Shown here piece after piece: positions 20,488 through 30,735 of a DNA stretch of 64,000 bases (within the stretch, counting starts at the first letter, position 1; the number at the start of each line of letters is the position of its first letter). Made by a program: the position numbers and the translations under genes. The stretch is from Setomelanomma holmii (taxonomy: Eukaryota > Ascomycota > Dothideomycetes > Pleosporales > Phaeosphaeriaceae), in the NCBI GenBank assembly GCA_010015745.1, contig ML978224.1:62001-126000 (forward strand), read 5' to 3'. The notes beneath the pieces were generated by a model. The model was not told the origin of the DNA and did not search any database. It saw only the letters and a list, made by a program, of their open reading frames with translations.

Positions 20488-22036
20488 GGCAGCGGTTTGG
20501 TGCGCAGTCGGTGCGTGTTGTTTGCTCTAGCTGCTCGAAGGAGTGTCGAGGTTGGATTGAGCTGCTTTGATAAAGGTGTGCTGTAAGGTTGCTGGTGATT
20601 TGTCGAAGGAGGGTGAGGGTGTAATTGTAGAGTCAAGGAGTGTCGAAGTTCCTAGACAAGAAGTGAAAGTGAGGATGCAGTGGAGTGATGGGATCGCAGT
20701 TGCAGCTGGAGATCGAGGTCTTGGCAGAAGTGTAAACACGAGTGGGTTCGGGGTGTGTGGAGACGGCAGGGGCTATAAGGCGCAGAGGTTCTTCAGGCCT
20801 ATGGGAACTGAGCACTTTCCCATGCCCCTGACGTAGCTGCTCCGTCAAGCACAGAGAGCAGGCGGTGCGCTGTGCCGTGGAGGAGGAAGGGGTCTGCCGT
20901 TGGTCAGTGAGAGTGCTTTTCACCGGGTGCAGCAGCCAACGTCGATGCAGACGTGCCACAGTGCGCGGACAATGAAGAAGGAAGCAGGGGTACAGCCCGA
21001 CTACGCGATCCTGATGCCCAGCTGAGGGCAGGCTTCTGCGAGTTTCGGCATTGCGGCGACGTTGAAGCTACCCAGGATGCTGCATGCTGATCCCGAAGAG
21101 GCAGCCCAGGGCCTGGCCATGCACACAAGAGCGTGTCTCATGCGGCCAGATCATGCAGGTTTTCGTGATGGCCAAAAGTAAGAAATGCGCACTTACCACA
21201 CTAGTACGTCACAGTTGCCTCGGAATTAGCCGGAACCGGAGTGGGCAGCCACCAGTGGCTCGGGTGCGCCAAAAACAGCCAGCAGTTGATCTGATCGCTA
21301 TCTTCAGGAGAACGTTGCACGTAGGTTGGTGCAATGTTGTCTGCGGGAATAGTCGTTAATTTACTCGAGGCTGATAACGTTGCGTGCGCGGATGGGAGTT
21401 CCAAGCTTACCAGGAGGGTGTGATGTGGCGGTGCGCTACGGCCCCAAAGTTCCAAGATTGGTGCGGTGGTCCAACAAAGACCAGGAGCGAAGAGAGGAAC
21501 AGCCCTGGAGATATGCAGGCTGTGGCACGAAGGAGAATGGTCAGCAGAATAGAGAGAATGTTTGAGGCTTGTGTGCTTCTGCATGCGCCATGATGCGCCC
21601 TTCATATCATGTCGGATTCTCAAGTTGGGACTGCTTCCCCACAAACTCGGGTTGTGATACGCTAAGCACACCACGCGTTCTCCTTAAAGGTGGTCTGCTT
21701 GCCGTCAGTCCCATCACCTCTCGTGAGCTCTTTGGTCCGGCAAGTTGACCGATCAACGACGACGCTTGGAAAGAAGAATACGCAAACAGACGTGCGACGA
21801 ACAAACGAAGATACTTGTCTCGATTTGTTTTGCAGCTGCTAGATCAAGCGTGACATGCGCTTGACCTGGGGTTGCATCCTATTCTCGTTAAAAGATGTTG
21901 AGCGCTTTTGACCCTGCAGTCCCCAGCACATCGTATCCCGCACTCTTGGCGTTATCTCGAATCTATTCTCTTAAATCGCGCTCGCTAGCCGACCTCAACC
22001 GTCGTGGTTGGGCAGCAAGCAGAGACGCTCCCTGAA
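20488..22036. other. Intergenic, 1.5 kb, nothing firm
   Basis: Contains the promoter of the minus-strand gene ending at 20487 and the 3' region of pin1. A TATAAGG sequence lies near 20774. A minus-strand frame at 21201-21674 is open for 157 codons but has the composition of chance. Confidence 0.45.
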
Positions 22037-22759
22037 TCACTCCAGCCTATCACGTACTCGGTCAGCGCAATATCAATGAGCCAGGTATTCCGTCTTACCT
22101 TTGGATCAGATGCAGGCCAGATGCTGTGTCCACCACGCCGCTGACCTCGCCCTTGTCCAAATGGAAGGCAGCCTCCTCAAACTCTTTTTGCATGTCGCCA
22201 CGGCCGAAGAAGCCCCTACATGGATCAGCTACCGACAACCACTGATGGTGACAGGAACACTCACAAATCGCCTCCTTTGCGCGCGCTACTGCAGTCCGAC
22301 TCCGTTGTCGCCAGCTCGGAGAGGGATTTTGGGTCGTTGTCGGAATCACCTGCCTCGAATGCTTTGATTTGCCTCTGGTACGCTGTGATCAACTCTCGAG
22401 CTTCTTCCTTGGAGCGTGTGATCTTCGGTTCTCGCCAGCTGGCTGGACGCCTGCTGTCGCGGTGCTTCACCAGAAGATGTGAAGCTCGGATCTTGTTGCC
22501 TGTGTGTTGGAAATTCGCTGGCGCGACGCCCTTGGTGCTGTGATGGTTGGCCATGTATGTCTTGAGCTTCTCAGGGTCAGTCCCCGCTGGCGGTTCCCAT
22601 CGCGAGTCTTTGGTTTCCGAGTGGAAGTAGTATGGAAGGTTCTTCGTGTTGGAGCGGCGCACTTCCCAGCCCTGAGGCAGACCTGTCTCTTCATGGGACT
22701 GCTGAAGCGTGAGTTGCTATGCGACGGATAGCGCACAAGAGCGGAGCAGAGCTTACCAT
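22037..22759 (-). CDS. pin1: Pin1/Ess1 parvulin prolyl isomerase
   Basis: Phospho-specific peptidyl-prolyl cis-trans isomerase acting on pSer/pThr-Pro bonds. The yeast orthologue Ess1 acts on the RNA polymerase II C-terminal domain. Four exons: 22759-22757 (ATG only), 22698-22265, 22215-22099 and 22046-22037, giving 187 residues with exact phase. WW domain at residues about 6-40 (GLPQGWEVR to KDSRWEPP). PPIase domain from IRASHLLVKH, with the basic phosphate-binding loop, SDCSSARKGGDLGFFGRG (the Cys equivalent to human Cys113), GEVSGVVDTASGLHLI and the end RLE. The extra loop between LLVKH and KSLSEL is the usual fungal insert. The last exon codes only LE plus the stop, recovered because Pin1 proteins end this way. 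It is divergent from rpb9, 401 bp apart. Confidence 0.93.
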
Positions 22760-23160
22760 AGTGGACTACGAGAAGTGTATGGAGTCAATGAGATTCGTGA
22801 GAATGTGTATTCGTGAGAATGTGTATTCGTGATGCCGACAAGCGCAAAGCTAGATAGAAAGCTGTAGACACAAATTTGAGGTTGCAGGGACGTTAGAAAT
22901 CAACAGCTGCGGGCGAGGTGATCGGCGTTATGCGGGGGCGTTTCGTAACTGAGGAAACAAAGCATCCTGGGCGGCCCGACAGATGCGGCGTAGAAGGGGT
23001 CCGTGTCTAACTCACGATCACAGCTCCGACTTTATTCTTTCTCTCTTTGAGACCGACAAACGACTGCGCCCACCACCAGCTTACCTCTCGCATCCAGAGG
23101 GCCCTGCATCTCTCACACGACTTAGCACATAACAACCAGAAATCTTTGCGCTCAGTCAAC
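22760..23160. promoter_or_regulatory. Divergent promoter of pin1 and rpb9
   Basis: 401 bp between two genes of RNA polymerase II function. It includes a 16-bp tandem repeat close to the pin1 start. No firm TATA box. Confidence 0.6.
22793..22832 (+). repeat. 2.5 copies of a 16-bp repeat
   Basis: ATTCGTGAGAATGTGT is repeated twice exactly, plus a half unit, 34 bp upstream of the pin1 start codon (in its leader or promoter). Confidence 0.95.
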
Positions 23161-23938
23161 ATGTCTTCACCAGCGGCAGAAAGAGGTGATTCCTCGAAGA
23201 AAGAGCCCATTCTCTTCCGCTTTTGCTCAGAATGGTGAGTTGAACAGGGACTCTTGGAGACAGCTACTGATGCAAACAGCTCAAATCTCCTCTTCCCCCG
23301 CGAAGACAAGTCTGAGAACAAGCTGCTCTTCGCCTGCCGCACATGTTCGTTCACCGAAGAAGCGCCCTCGTCCTGCGTCATGCGCCACGATATCTCCTCG
23401 ACAGTCGGAGCCACGGCTGGTGTGACGGCGGAAGTGGCACAAGATCCTACGGTTGGTCTCTCCAACTCCGATTCGCAAGCCTTCCTTTCCGAGGAACTGC
23501 CGTGCTGCACCATGTGCGGCATGGACATTGTCTGCGTCGAGTGCGGTGAAGACCATGCCCCAGGCTTCGTCCTCGAAGCTGAGGATGAGTCGCCGGCAGA
23601 TCCTCAGGAAGGGCAGTATGAAGACTACGACGACGATTACGATGAGGATATGGAGGATGACTCGTCGTGAGCGTGCTTGCGCTTCGTACTGTTGCTTGCC
23701 TGCTCTTGAGCCAGCTCGCTAACTGTACTTCTTGCGTCTAGTTGCCGCGCATCCAGAAGCAGTGCACGGAATGCGGCGAGAACGAGGCTGTCTACTTCCA
23801 GTCTCAGCAGCGGACTGCCGCAACTGGCATGGTGAGTCACTACACGCCCAAATATTGGCGAACAAATCTGACGCATGGCAGGCCCTTTACTACGTCTGCT
23901 GCGGTTGTGGTAACGTTATGAGAACAGGTGATAAATGA
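23161..23938 (+). CDS. rpb9: RNA polymerase II subunit Rpb9
   Basis: Small two-zinc-ribbon subunit of RNA polymerase II, important for start-site choice, fidelity and TFIIS response. Exons 23161-23234, 23280-23451, 23742-23831 and 23882-23938, giving 130 residues. Ribbon 1: FCSEC...CRTC. The linker ends GVTAEVAQDPT, after which known Rpb9 proteins continue LPR. That fixes the second donor (GTTGGT at 23452) and acceptor (CTAG at 23739-23741) with codon-boundary phase. Ribbon 2: CTECGENEAVYF...CCGCG, with the conserved FQSQQR. Length is close to the usual 115-130. A later GTGAGC donor at 23667 looks stronger but gives the wrong frame into exon 3. The 290-nt intron stays open in frame (see separate entry). 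Confidence 0.93.
23452..23741 (+). other. Long rpb9 intron with in-frame open reading extension
   Basis: If not spliced, translation runs on 72 codons from exon 2 to TGA at 23668-23670. It encodes a Cys cluster (CCTMCGMDIVCVECGEDH) and a Glu/Asp/Tyr-rich tail (DYDDDYDEDMEDDSS). Right at that stop is a second donor (GTGAGC, 23667). The composition looks coding, unlike the other introns here. Confidence 0.6.
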
Positions 23939-24120
23939 TTCACGACTTATGAGATCGAAGTGGCATAGGACTGGCGTTTGATCTTTGACATTGGCTGCGT
24001 GGAGTTGTGGAAAACAACCCTCTGATACCCGTGGGTATTGTACTGTGGCATACACATATCTTACAATGCCCTGCGCCCATAGACTCCTTGAAATGCTTCT
24101 TTATCCCACACTCTCCCATG

Positions 24121-24633
24121 TTACACATGCATCGGCGCAAGTGACAGTATCTTTGACCACTGCTTCTGTCTCAGCTCTGCTGCTACTACTCCACTGACTC
24201 TTGATCCGATGGGTTCGCCCGCCTTGTTGATCAAGACACAAGCATTGTCGTCAAACCTGACCACGCTTCCATCTGGCCGCTGCCACTTCTTCGCTGTCCG
24301 TACTACAACCGCGTGTCGCACATCGCCTCTCCGTACTTTGTTTGCTGCGCTGATGGAGACGCTGTTGCCGGTCTCAGGTCCGAAGTTTCGCTGCTTCTTT
24401 ACAACTACCACTATGCGGTCACCTGTGTCTTGTCAATCACCGGCACACCTTGCCTTCTCTATCACATCTCACATACCAACTTTCGCAGGTCGCTTCGATC
24501 GCAGGACATTGACACACTCGACTATCGCGGCGCCGGAGTTGTCGATGCAGTTCACGAGGGTCTAGATTACGATGCATTAGCGAACATCCCGCACATTTGC
24601 GCAGCTCAGCATGCGCACCTTTAGTTGTATCAT
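24121..24633 (-). CDS. mrpl38: Mitochondrial ribosomal protein uL14m
   Basis: Component of the mitochondrial large ribosomal subunit (bacterial L14 family; Mrpl38 in yeast). Exons 24633-24619 (MIQLK), 24561-24477 and 24422-24121, giving 133 residues. Motifs: TLVNCIDNSGAAIVECVNVL, GDRIVVVVKKQ, GDVRHAVVVRTAKKWQRPDG, IRFDDNA-like VVRFDDNACVLIN and the C terminus IGSRVSGVVAAELR followed by LSLAP. The length matches the bacterial protein (about 122) with little extension. There is no separate presequence; the N terminus starts directly at the ribosomal fold, as in other fungal uL14m. It is divergent from set9. Confidence 0.93.
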
Positions 24634-25165
24634 CGTGACCAACTACGTCCAAGTACCGTCGAGGTGTGTCTCGTGCAGGCGCGTTTGCTGCGTTCGTTGC
24701 GCTGTTTAATGGGCATGGGACACAAGTTTGCAGACGTCGTCGGACCTTGCGGCGGTTCTTCGCTCATCGCTGTTAGCGCCCTCGCTTCGCCGGTCACCAT
24801 TCACCGTTCACTCCAGCCCTCTGGTCCAGACAGGGATCTCTCCAGCCGCAAGGACCCGTTAGCCTTGCGCTGACCGTGAAGTGTTGCGCTATTTGGGGCT
24901 TCGTGTCTGCTGCCCCCCGTGCGGCGCCATTCCTTCCACTGCTTTTCGCGCAGTCTCTCACTCCTTCCTTTTTAGCGTGCCGCGCTGCTATTGTTCCCGT
25001 TATTCAGGTCGGTGAAACGCATGGACACTCTCTTCCAGGTTACGGTATACGTCACCCCAGCCTCCGCGATTGATTGCGCCAGCGAACATACACGCACCAT
25101 CTACGCAACAAGCACTCGTCTGCACGGAGAGACTCGACTGACGATTTCGCGACGACTCGCGCAGT
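24634..25165. promoter_or_regulatory. Divergent promoter of uL14m and set9
   Basis: 532 bp separating the two start codons, free of convincing frames. Confidence 0.55.
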
Positions 25166-27199
25166 ATGACGCCATCGAACGGAGAGAAAAGGGGTCTCAC
25201 CCTGGAGAAGCTGGCATCGTATGACGACGTGATCACGGATGCGCTGGTGGACAAGGTAAGCTCACGCCTCGCGTGCGCGCGACAACATGGACAGCGACGA
25301 TTCTAGAGCAATCTGGCTGACCACTGCGCCGTATAGGTCTACTACTGGACCACTATCCGCAAGAACCGTGGCACACGCTTCACCGCGTCTCGAGGCCTAC
25401 AGGAAGAGGACATCGCTGGCATTATCCGCGAGCAAGTAGTTTGGAACAAAGACCCAGTAGAGGCCGTTCAGCAATTGTTGGACCTACCAGGACTACGCAA
25501 GTACTGCGCCAGCTTGAAGGATGAGAAGGACCAGGACCAATTCAAGCGACACCTGCGGAGATATGTCAACATATACATGCCCGACTGCCCTTTCGAGGTC
25601 ACAACAACGAATCGCTACACCATCACAGAACATGAGGCGTCCATTACCGCCCGCCGCGATATCAATGCGCGTGAGGAGATCAAATACCTGACCGGCGTGC
25701 AAGTGGCTATGACAGAAGAACAAGAGAAGTCGTTGGAGCTGGCACGCAAGGATTTCAGCTTGGTCATTTCGAGCAGGAAGAAGACGCGCTCGCTGTTTCT
25801 TGGACCTGCACGTTTCGCGAATCATGATTGCGACGCGAATGCGAGGCTTTCAACCAAGGGGTACGACGGCATGCAGATTGTCGCAGTCAAGCCAATTAAC
25901 GAGGGCGAGGAGATCACTGTGTCCTATGGCGACGACTACTTCGGCGATGATAATGAAGAATGCCTGTGCCATACTTGTGAAGACAGGCAACAGAATGGCT
26001 GGGCACCGATGAAGCGAGTTGAGGATAGTGAAGATGATGAGGAAGAGGAGGTAAGCCGTTCTACGCCCTCTGCACGCAAACGGCGGCGTGGTCCAGCGGA
26101 AGAAGATGCGTCCGAAGACTCCACACCGACATCCAAACAAGCCCGGTTCGAGAAGAAGCACTCGCCCAGCAAGCACCGCAATGCAAGCCATTTGCGAGAA
26201 GCGATCCTGAAGAAAGTACACAGTACTTCCTCGCTCGCACGCGAACTGCCAGTGTCGAGTATCGAAGACCCATCGATTAACACTAGCAGCACGTCCCCGC
26301 ATGTTTCCAGGGAGATTCGCAACCAGCAGCGCGACGGCCTCCTCACGGTGAGCCTGGAGGAAACCAACTCATCGCGAGAATCCACCCCACTGTCTCCTAC
26401 GGCAGCCGCATCCCCGAAGTCTTCACAGTCTACCGATGCCACGTCTATTGATGAGGACCATCACACAGAGAGTTCGGCGAAGGTCAAGGTTGACCCCAAG
26501 ATCATCCACGAAAACCCATCTTTGGGAGTGGCCACGATAAAGGAGGAAATCACAACAACAACGGTAAACGCCCCGTGGCCCTCTCCGCCTGCAGAAGACG
26601 ACCATATGTCAGATCTCAGCGAACTCTCCGACAGCATGGAATTTGACAGTGATAAGGAACAGATCGTCAAGCGCAAAATTCGACCCACACTCCGCACTAC
26701 TCGCTCAAAATCACGTTATGAGGTCCACAATCGTGTCGGCACGCCGATTTCCAATGCGATGGAGCAAGATGGAGAGTACATGGAGAATAAGCGCAAGCCG
26801 GGCGACTACATGACGAGCAGTTCGCTGCTCTCGGCCAAGTATAGCAAATGGGTGGAGTGTCAGACGTGCGATGTTCAGTTTGTTCAGCAAGATGGGTACA
26901 ATACTCGCAAAGAGTGCCCTCGTTGTGAGCGACATTCGAAGCTATATGGCTTCCCGTGGCCAAAGACCGAAAGAGAAGGCAAACACGATAAGGAGGAGCG
27001 TATCCTGGATCATCGCACCGTCCATCGCTTCGTGGATCCAGATGAAGAGCGCGAGTTGAAGCGCAACAAGACGAAGAAGATCATGAAAGAAACCATCCGC
27101 GAGAGATTCAGCACACCCATGAGCGGCAGAGATACAATGAGCGCGAGCGTAGAAGTGGACAGCGGACGACGACGCAGACGTGTCCGGAAGACGATGTAG
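25166..27199 (+). CDS. set9: Histone H4 lysine-20 methyltransferase Set9
   Basis: SUV4-20-type SET-domain enzyme (KMT5 family) that methylates histone H4 Lys20 from S-adenosylmethionine in the nucleus; in fission yeast Set9 serves DNA-damage checkpoint recruitment. Exons 25166-25255 and 25337-27199, 650 residues. N-terminal helical region (LTLEKLASYDDVITDALVDK, VYYWTTIRKNRG). SET domain about residues 115-240: ITARRDINAREEIKYLTG, ARFANHDCDANARL (cofactor-binding NH), GEEITVSYGDDYFG and the post-SET CLCHTC. Residues 255-450 are disordered and Ser/Glu-rich. A C-terminal CxxC zinc-like pair is visible (WVECQTCDVQFVQ, ECPRCERH), followed by a basic tail suited to nuclear import. The length and layout match filamentous-fungal Set9. 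Confidence 0.93.
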
Positions 27200-27935
27200 G
27201 ATGTCAATCTTTCGCTGAATAACGTTTCGAAGTCGGTAAAGAGGAGGCAGCACGCGGTTTTCGTCTATCCCACACAGGCGTATACTTATATGGCGTAATC
27301 GGGCACGGCGCATAGCATTAGGAAGCATGTGCATAGGAGTTCCGAAGGCTTGGTGTCAGCATTTTGGTGGGTGGGCATTGGCGCGGCATTCATGGACGTT
27401 GCATTAAGACTTGCGCACCTTCTGCGCGACTGGAGTTTCATTCCTTTTCAGATATGTACTATACGATCGACAAGGTATGAGAGACGGCGAACAGACTATA
27501 CTAATGCGCACCCTTTGAAGACTTGAATAATACTTGGCAGCCACTGTGTTACGCTCCGGCCTGAAGGTCGCAGACATAGGCATTTCTGTTGTATTGCTTG
27601 TCATAAGATGCTTCTATTGAAGAATATCGCTTCGGCTAATACTTTTCATGCTTTCGACTGTGACGATGCAATCCCGCAGCGTTGCGGAGTTCCGCAGCAT
27701 CTCAAGTTCTCAGGGACATAAGCACCACACAACTCTTTTACTCTTTTAGGAACTCACCATTCAATAACATCTAGAAGCGCAAGCGTTTTCTTGTCCGCGC
27801 AACGACGCGTCATCATTGACGAGACCGCGATCAGGCACCCATTCTCGAAGTCAGCGATATTACCTGCAGGCTTGAGCGAGTCAACATACCTATCGACCTT
27901 CACACCAACGACTTTGTATTAACATCGACGTCAAC
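27200..27935. other. set9 3' region and twinfilin promoter
   Basis: 736 bp without a supported gene. The segment near 27770-27930 is C/A-rich and leads to the twinfilin ATG. Confidence 0.5.
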
Positions 27936-29065
27936 ATGAACAGTCGCTCTCTCAGTATGTACAAACTCAACGATTTCGCACAAGCTAACGTCGTCCAATC
28001 AGATTTAAATCCTGCAATTCACGCTGCCTTCAACCAGTTCAGAGCCGATACTTCGTTACTGGCCCTACCAATCACTCTCGCCAACAACACATTGCAAGCT
28101 CAATCACCCGTACCAAACAAGGATCATGAAGCCTCGCTTCAGACCAACCTCAATGAACTCGACGCTGTGCTGAGTGCGCGAACACCGATGTATCTCCTCC
28201 TTCGACGTGATGACTCCTTGGTTGCCATTACCTACGTGCCGTACCTCGCCAAGGAAGCGCAGAGAGCTTTCTTACTTGAGCATAGGCACGAGTTCGTGCG
28301 TCAGTTCGGCGAAGCGCACTTTTCGCAGTCGTTGATATGCAAAGAGATCGGCGAGATTACGGACGCGCGGTCATGGGAAGAGCGCGACTCACAAATGACT
28401 GGTCACGACAAGGCATCGGAGGGTATAGCAAGCGGAGAGTCATGCAAAGATGGCTGCTGCAACAAGGATGATAGTACCATCAAAGACATGGGCTACAAGA
28501 GAAACAAATGCCGCTTGTGCGACCGCCGGATGAAGAACAAAATTGCCCCTGATGCTTTGAGTGCGCTGAAGACACTCAAAGAACCTGGTATTGTGGTCCA
28601 AATCGTATGCGTATACCATCTAATCTTCTCGATATTGCTTGCTAACAAGCACAGGCCGTCGACCTATCCACCGAAATACTCACCCTCACTCACTCCGCAC
28701 TTAATGCTTCCCCAGAGTCAATCTCAAGCTTCCTTCCAACCACAACACCGACCTTCACATTCTTCCACCACCCCACCCACGCAATAATCTACTTCATCTT
28801 CCACTCCCCTGACTCCGCCACCGTGCAGGCACGTATGAAGCACACAATGGCCATTCCAGGACTCCTTGTTCATGCGGAAGACGTTGGCGTGGTAGTGGAT
28901 CGGAAGATTGAAATACATGAGCCGGATGAGTTGGTGTTTGAGGGGCTCGAAATTGCAAATGGAGGAAGGTTTAGGAGTATGTTCAATCGCAAAGGGTTTG
29001 AAGGTACAGAGTTACAATATAGGAACATGGAGCGGGACAAGAAGCTTTTGGATGCATTGGGTTGA
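27936..29065 (+). CDS. twf1: Twinfilin, actin-monomer-binding protein
   Basis: Two-ADF-homology protein that sequesters ADP-actin monomers and caps filament ends. Exons 27936-27954, 28003-28604 and 28655-29065, 343 residues. The 48-nt first intron (GTATGT...CAATCAG) is a multiple of three and free of stops, so reading through is also possible; splicing gives the N terminus MNSRSLNLNPAIHAAFNQF, which fits the family better. ADF-H 1: TPMYLLLRRDDSLVAITYVP to ICKEIGEI. ADF-H 2: VVQIAVDLSTEILTL to HTMAIPGLLVHAEDVGV, EIHEPDEL. The linker contains a Cys-rich stretch (CKDGCCNKDD, KCRLCDRRMKNK). The C terminus lacks the basic Pro-rich end seen in animal twinfilins. Confidence 0.85.
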
Positions 29066-29888
29066 AGAGGAAATAGTGTAGTGGTTCATACGGGGCTTTC
29101 GACTCTGGCACTTTAATGCCGTAGTATAGATAACAAATAATGGCGTACCCTCATCCACCACACACCGGTCCCTCGCTCAAATCTCCCTCAATGCCCCGCA
29201 TCTCCTCCCTCTATCCCCTCACCCCGTCCAAATCCAATCTCAGTCTCAGCACTTGGACTCTCGTTGCCAAATTCCAATTTCTCAAGTCATATACGCTCTA
29301 CTCTCTCCTTCCCATCAAGCACATTCAAGCCAGGCATTATAATCCCTCAAAGATTTCGGCATGGGTTGTTCAAATGTCCATCCATTTTGAGGGTGAGGCT
29401 TCACTTCGGCCAGATACTCGGTTGCATTTTGGAGCGTGTGGAAGGCGCGGACGAACTTGGGACGTGTGTCAGAGAGGCTAGTTGGGGATGATGGGTGTGG
29501 GTTTTGAGTCGAGAGCGATTTATGAGCTACAAGATTGTCTAGCCTTTGGGAGTGTTTGTTGACGAGTCATGGCAAGCTGCTTGGTCGGACTATGCTCGCT
29601 TGCTTACTCCAAGGCCTCCGGGCTTCCATCAGCGACTTGCGCTGTTCACAGGATGCCAGATTTGTTCTGTAGTTTGAGGGAGACAGCATCAGCGTTGACA
29701 GTGTCGATTATTGACCGGACATCATATATAATCAGACTGGTTTGGTAGTGGTGTATGGATATGATATTGTAGCATTGAAACTACAGGAGATAGCACAGAC
29801 ATGGGTATATAGAAGATAGGACAACTGATGAAGTCCTATACTCACGAATGTGAAAACCCTACGCAATCCAATCCGCCGCTCGACGCGT
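29066..29888. other. Intergenic, no firm gene
   Basis: About 820 bp. A frame at 29140-29481 is open for 113 codons from an ATG but is C/T-driven low complexity and matches nothing. The rest has only short frames. Confidence 0.45.
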
Positions 29889-30393
29889 TCAAGACTTTGG
29901 TCCTCCAGGCCTGTTCGTGCCCCACGGCAACTTATCATTATTGTAGTTATAGCCGAAGGTCTCGACGCGCTGGTTTTGAAAACATTGTTGTTGACATAAT
30001 CCTGCCACTGCGCCGCTGTCATGTTGGCTAAATTCGGGGGCATGTTTGCATCCGTTTCGTATAGATTGGGAATCTGTAGCCACCGGTCGCGTTGGCGTCG
30101 ATAATGGATTGCGACCTCAGCGGCGCTAACATGCTGACCTGTTCCGTTTCCTGCAGCATTTCGCCATTGATCACTACCATCTTGGCGGACAAAAGGGGCG
30201 CGAGTCTAGGGTCGTTAAGACCACGGTGAGTGGGACATGGGTAACCCATCTGCTGGTCGCCACCACCGTCGACGAAACCACAGTAGCCTTGGACGTTGTC
30301 AAGGCTACTGTAGTCGCAGTGCGTGGACCAGGCAGTTGTGGAATAGCCGCATGGCACGGGGCAGTTGTGGGTAATCGTGTGCTGTTTGCACAT
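29889..30393 (-). pseudogene. Small Cys-bearing protein with two frame breaks
   Basis: ATG at 30393 (MCKQHTITHNCPVPCG) after a C/A-rich leader of the kind seen before expressed fungal genes. The first frame encodes about 110 residues (DYSSLDNVQGYCGFVDGGGD, TEQVSMLAPLRSQSIIDANA). Near 30073 protein-like sequence moves to another frame (NMTAAQWQDYVNNNVF), and near 29979 it moves again in the same direction (VETFGYNYNNDKLPWGTNRP), ending at TGA 29889-29891. Each step equals one lost base, at CCC and at TTTTCAAAA. No short intron explains them. Either a recent pseudogene or homopolymer errors in the assembly. No family was recognised; MC-x(n)-C starts are common among small fungal proteins of unknown role. 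Confidence 0.45.
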
Positions 30394-30735
30394 GTTAGTG
30401 GTAGTAGCTCCTAGCTCAGACGTATGGGTTGTTTTCGTAGTTCTGTTTGTTTGAAGGTGTTCGGTGTGAGGAGTGTAGCTTGATGTTGAAGATTGAAAAG
30501 AAATGCTGGAGATCAGAAGCGAAAGTTGATATACTGACCGAATGTGAAGAGTCGTGACTATAGACAGCGTACCTTCGAAGGTGAGCCATGACCGTGTCGA
30601 TGCGTCAAGCGTGTCTTTGATCGAGGCTCGTCAGACATTTCCCACGTCAAGAAGGTACACTGTAATGGTAGGGTACTCGAGTGTCGAAATTAGTCGGATG
30701 CCCAACGTGAAGACTGTAAGAAACGTGCGCATAGT
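30394..30735. other. Leader and promoter of the small minus-strand gene
   Basis: 342 bp. On the minus strand it reads as a pyrimidine/CA-rich leader (TTTCTTTTCAATCTTCAACA) before ATG 30393. Confidence 0.4.

Noticed and set aside
21201..21674. 157-codon minus-strand frame
   Set aside because: His/Ser/Pro-rich with no structure-like pattern or splice support.
23254..23670. Continuous rpb9 exon 2 frame through to TGA as the only gene product
   Set aside because: The GTGAGC donor at its end joins exon 3 out of frame, and known Rpb9 runs directly from DPT to LPR. It was kept only as a possible isoform.
29140..29481. 113-codon plus-strand frame from an ATG after twinfilin
   Set aside because: C/T-rich low-complexity start and no recognisable core. 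It may be 3' UTR.
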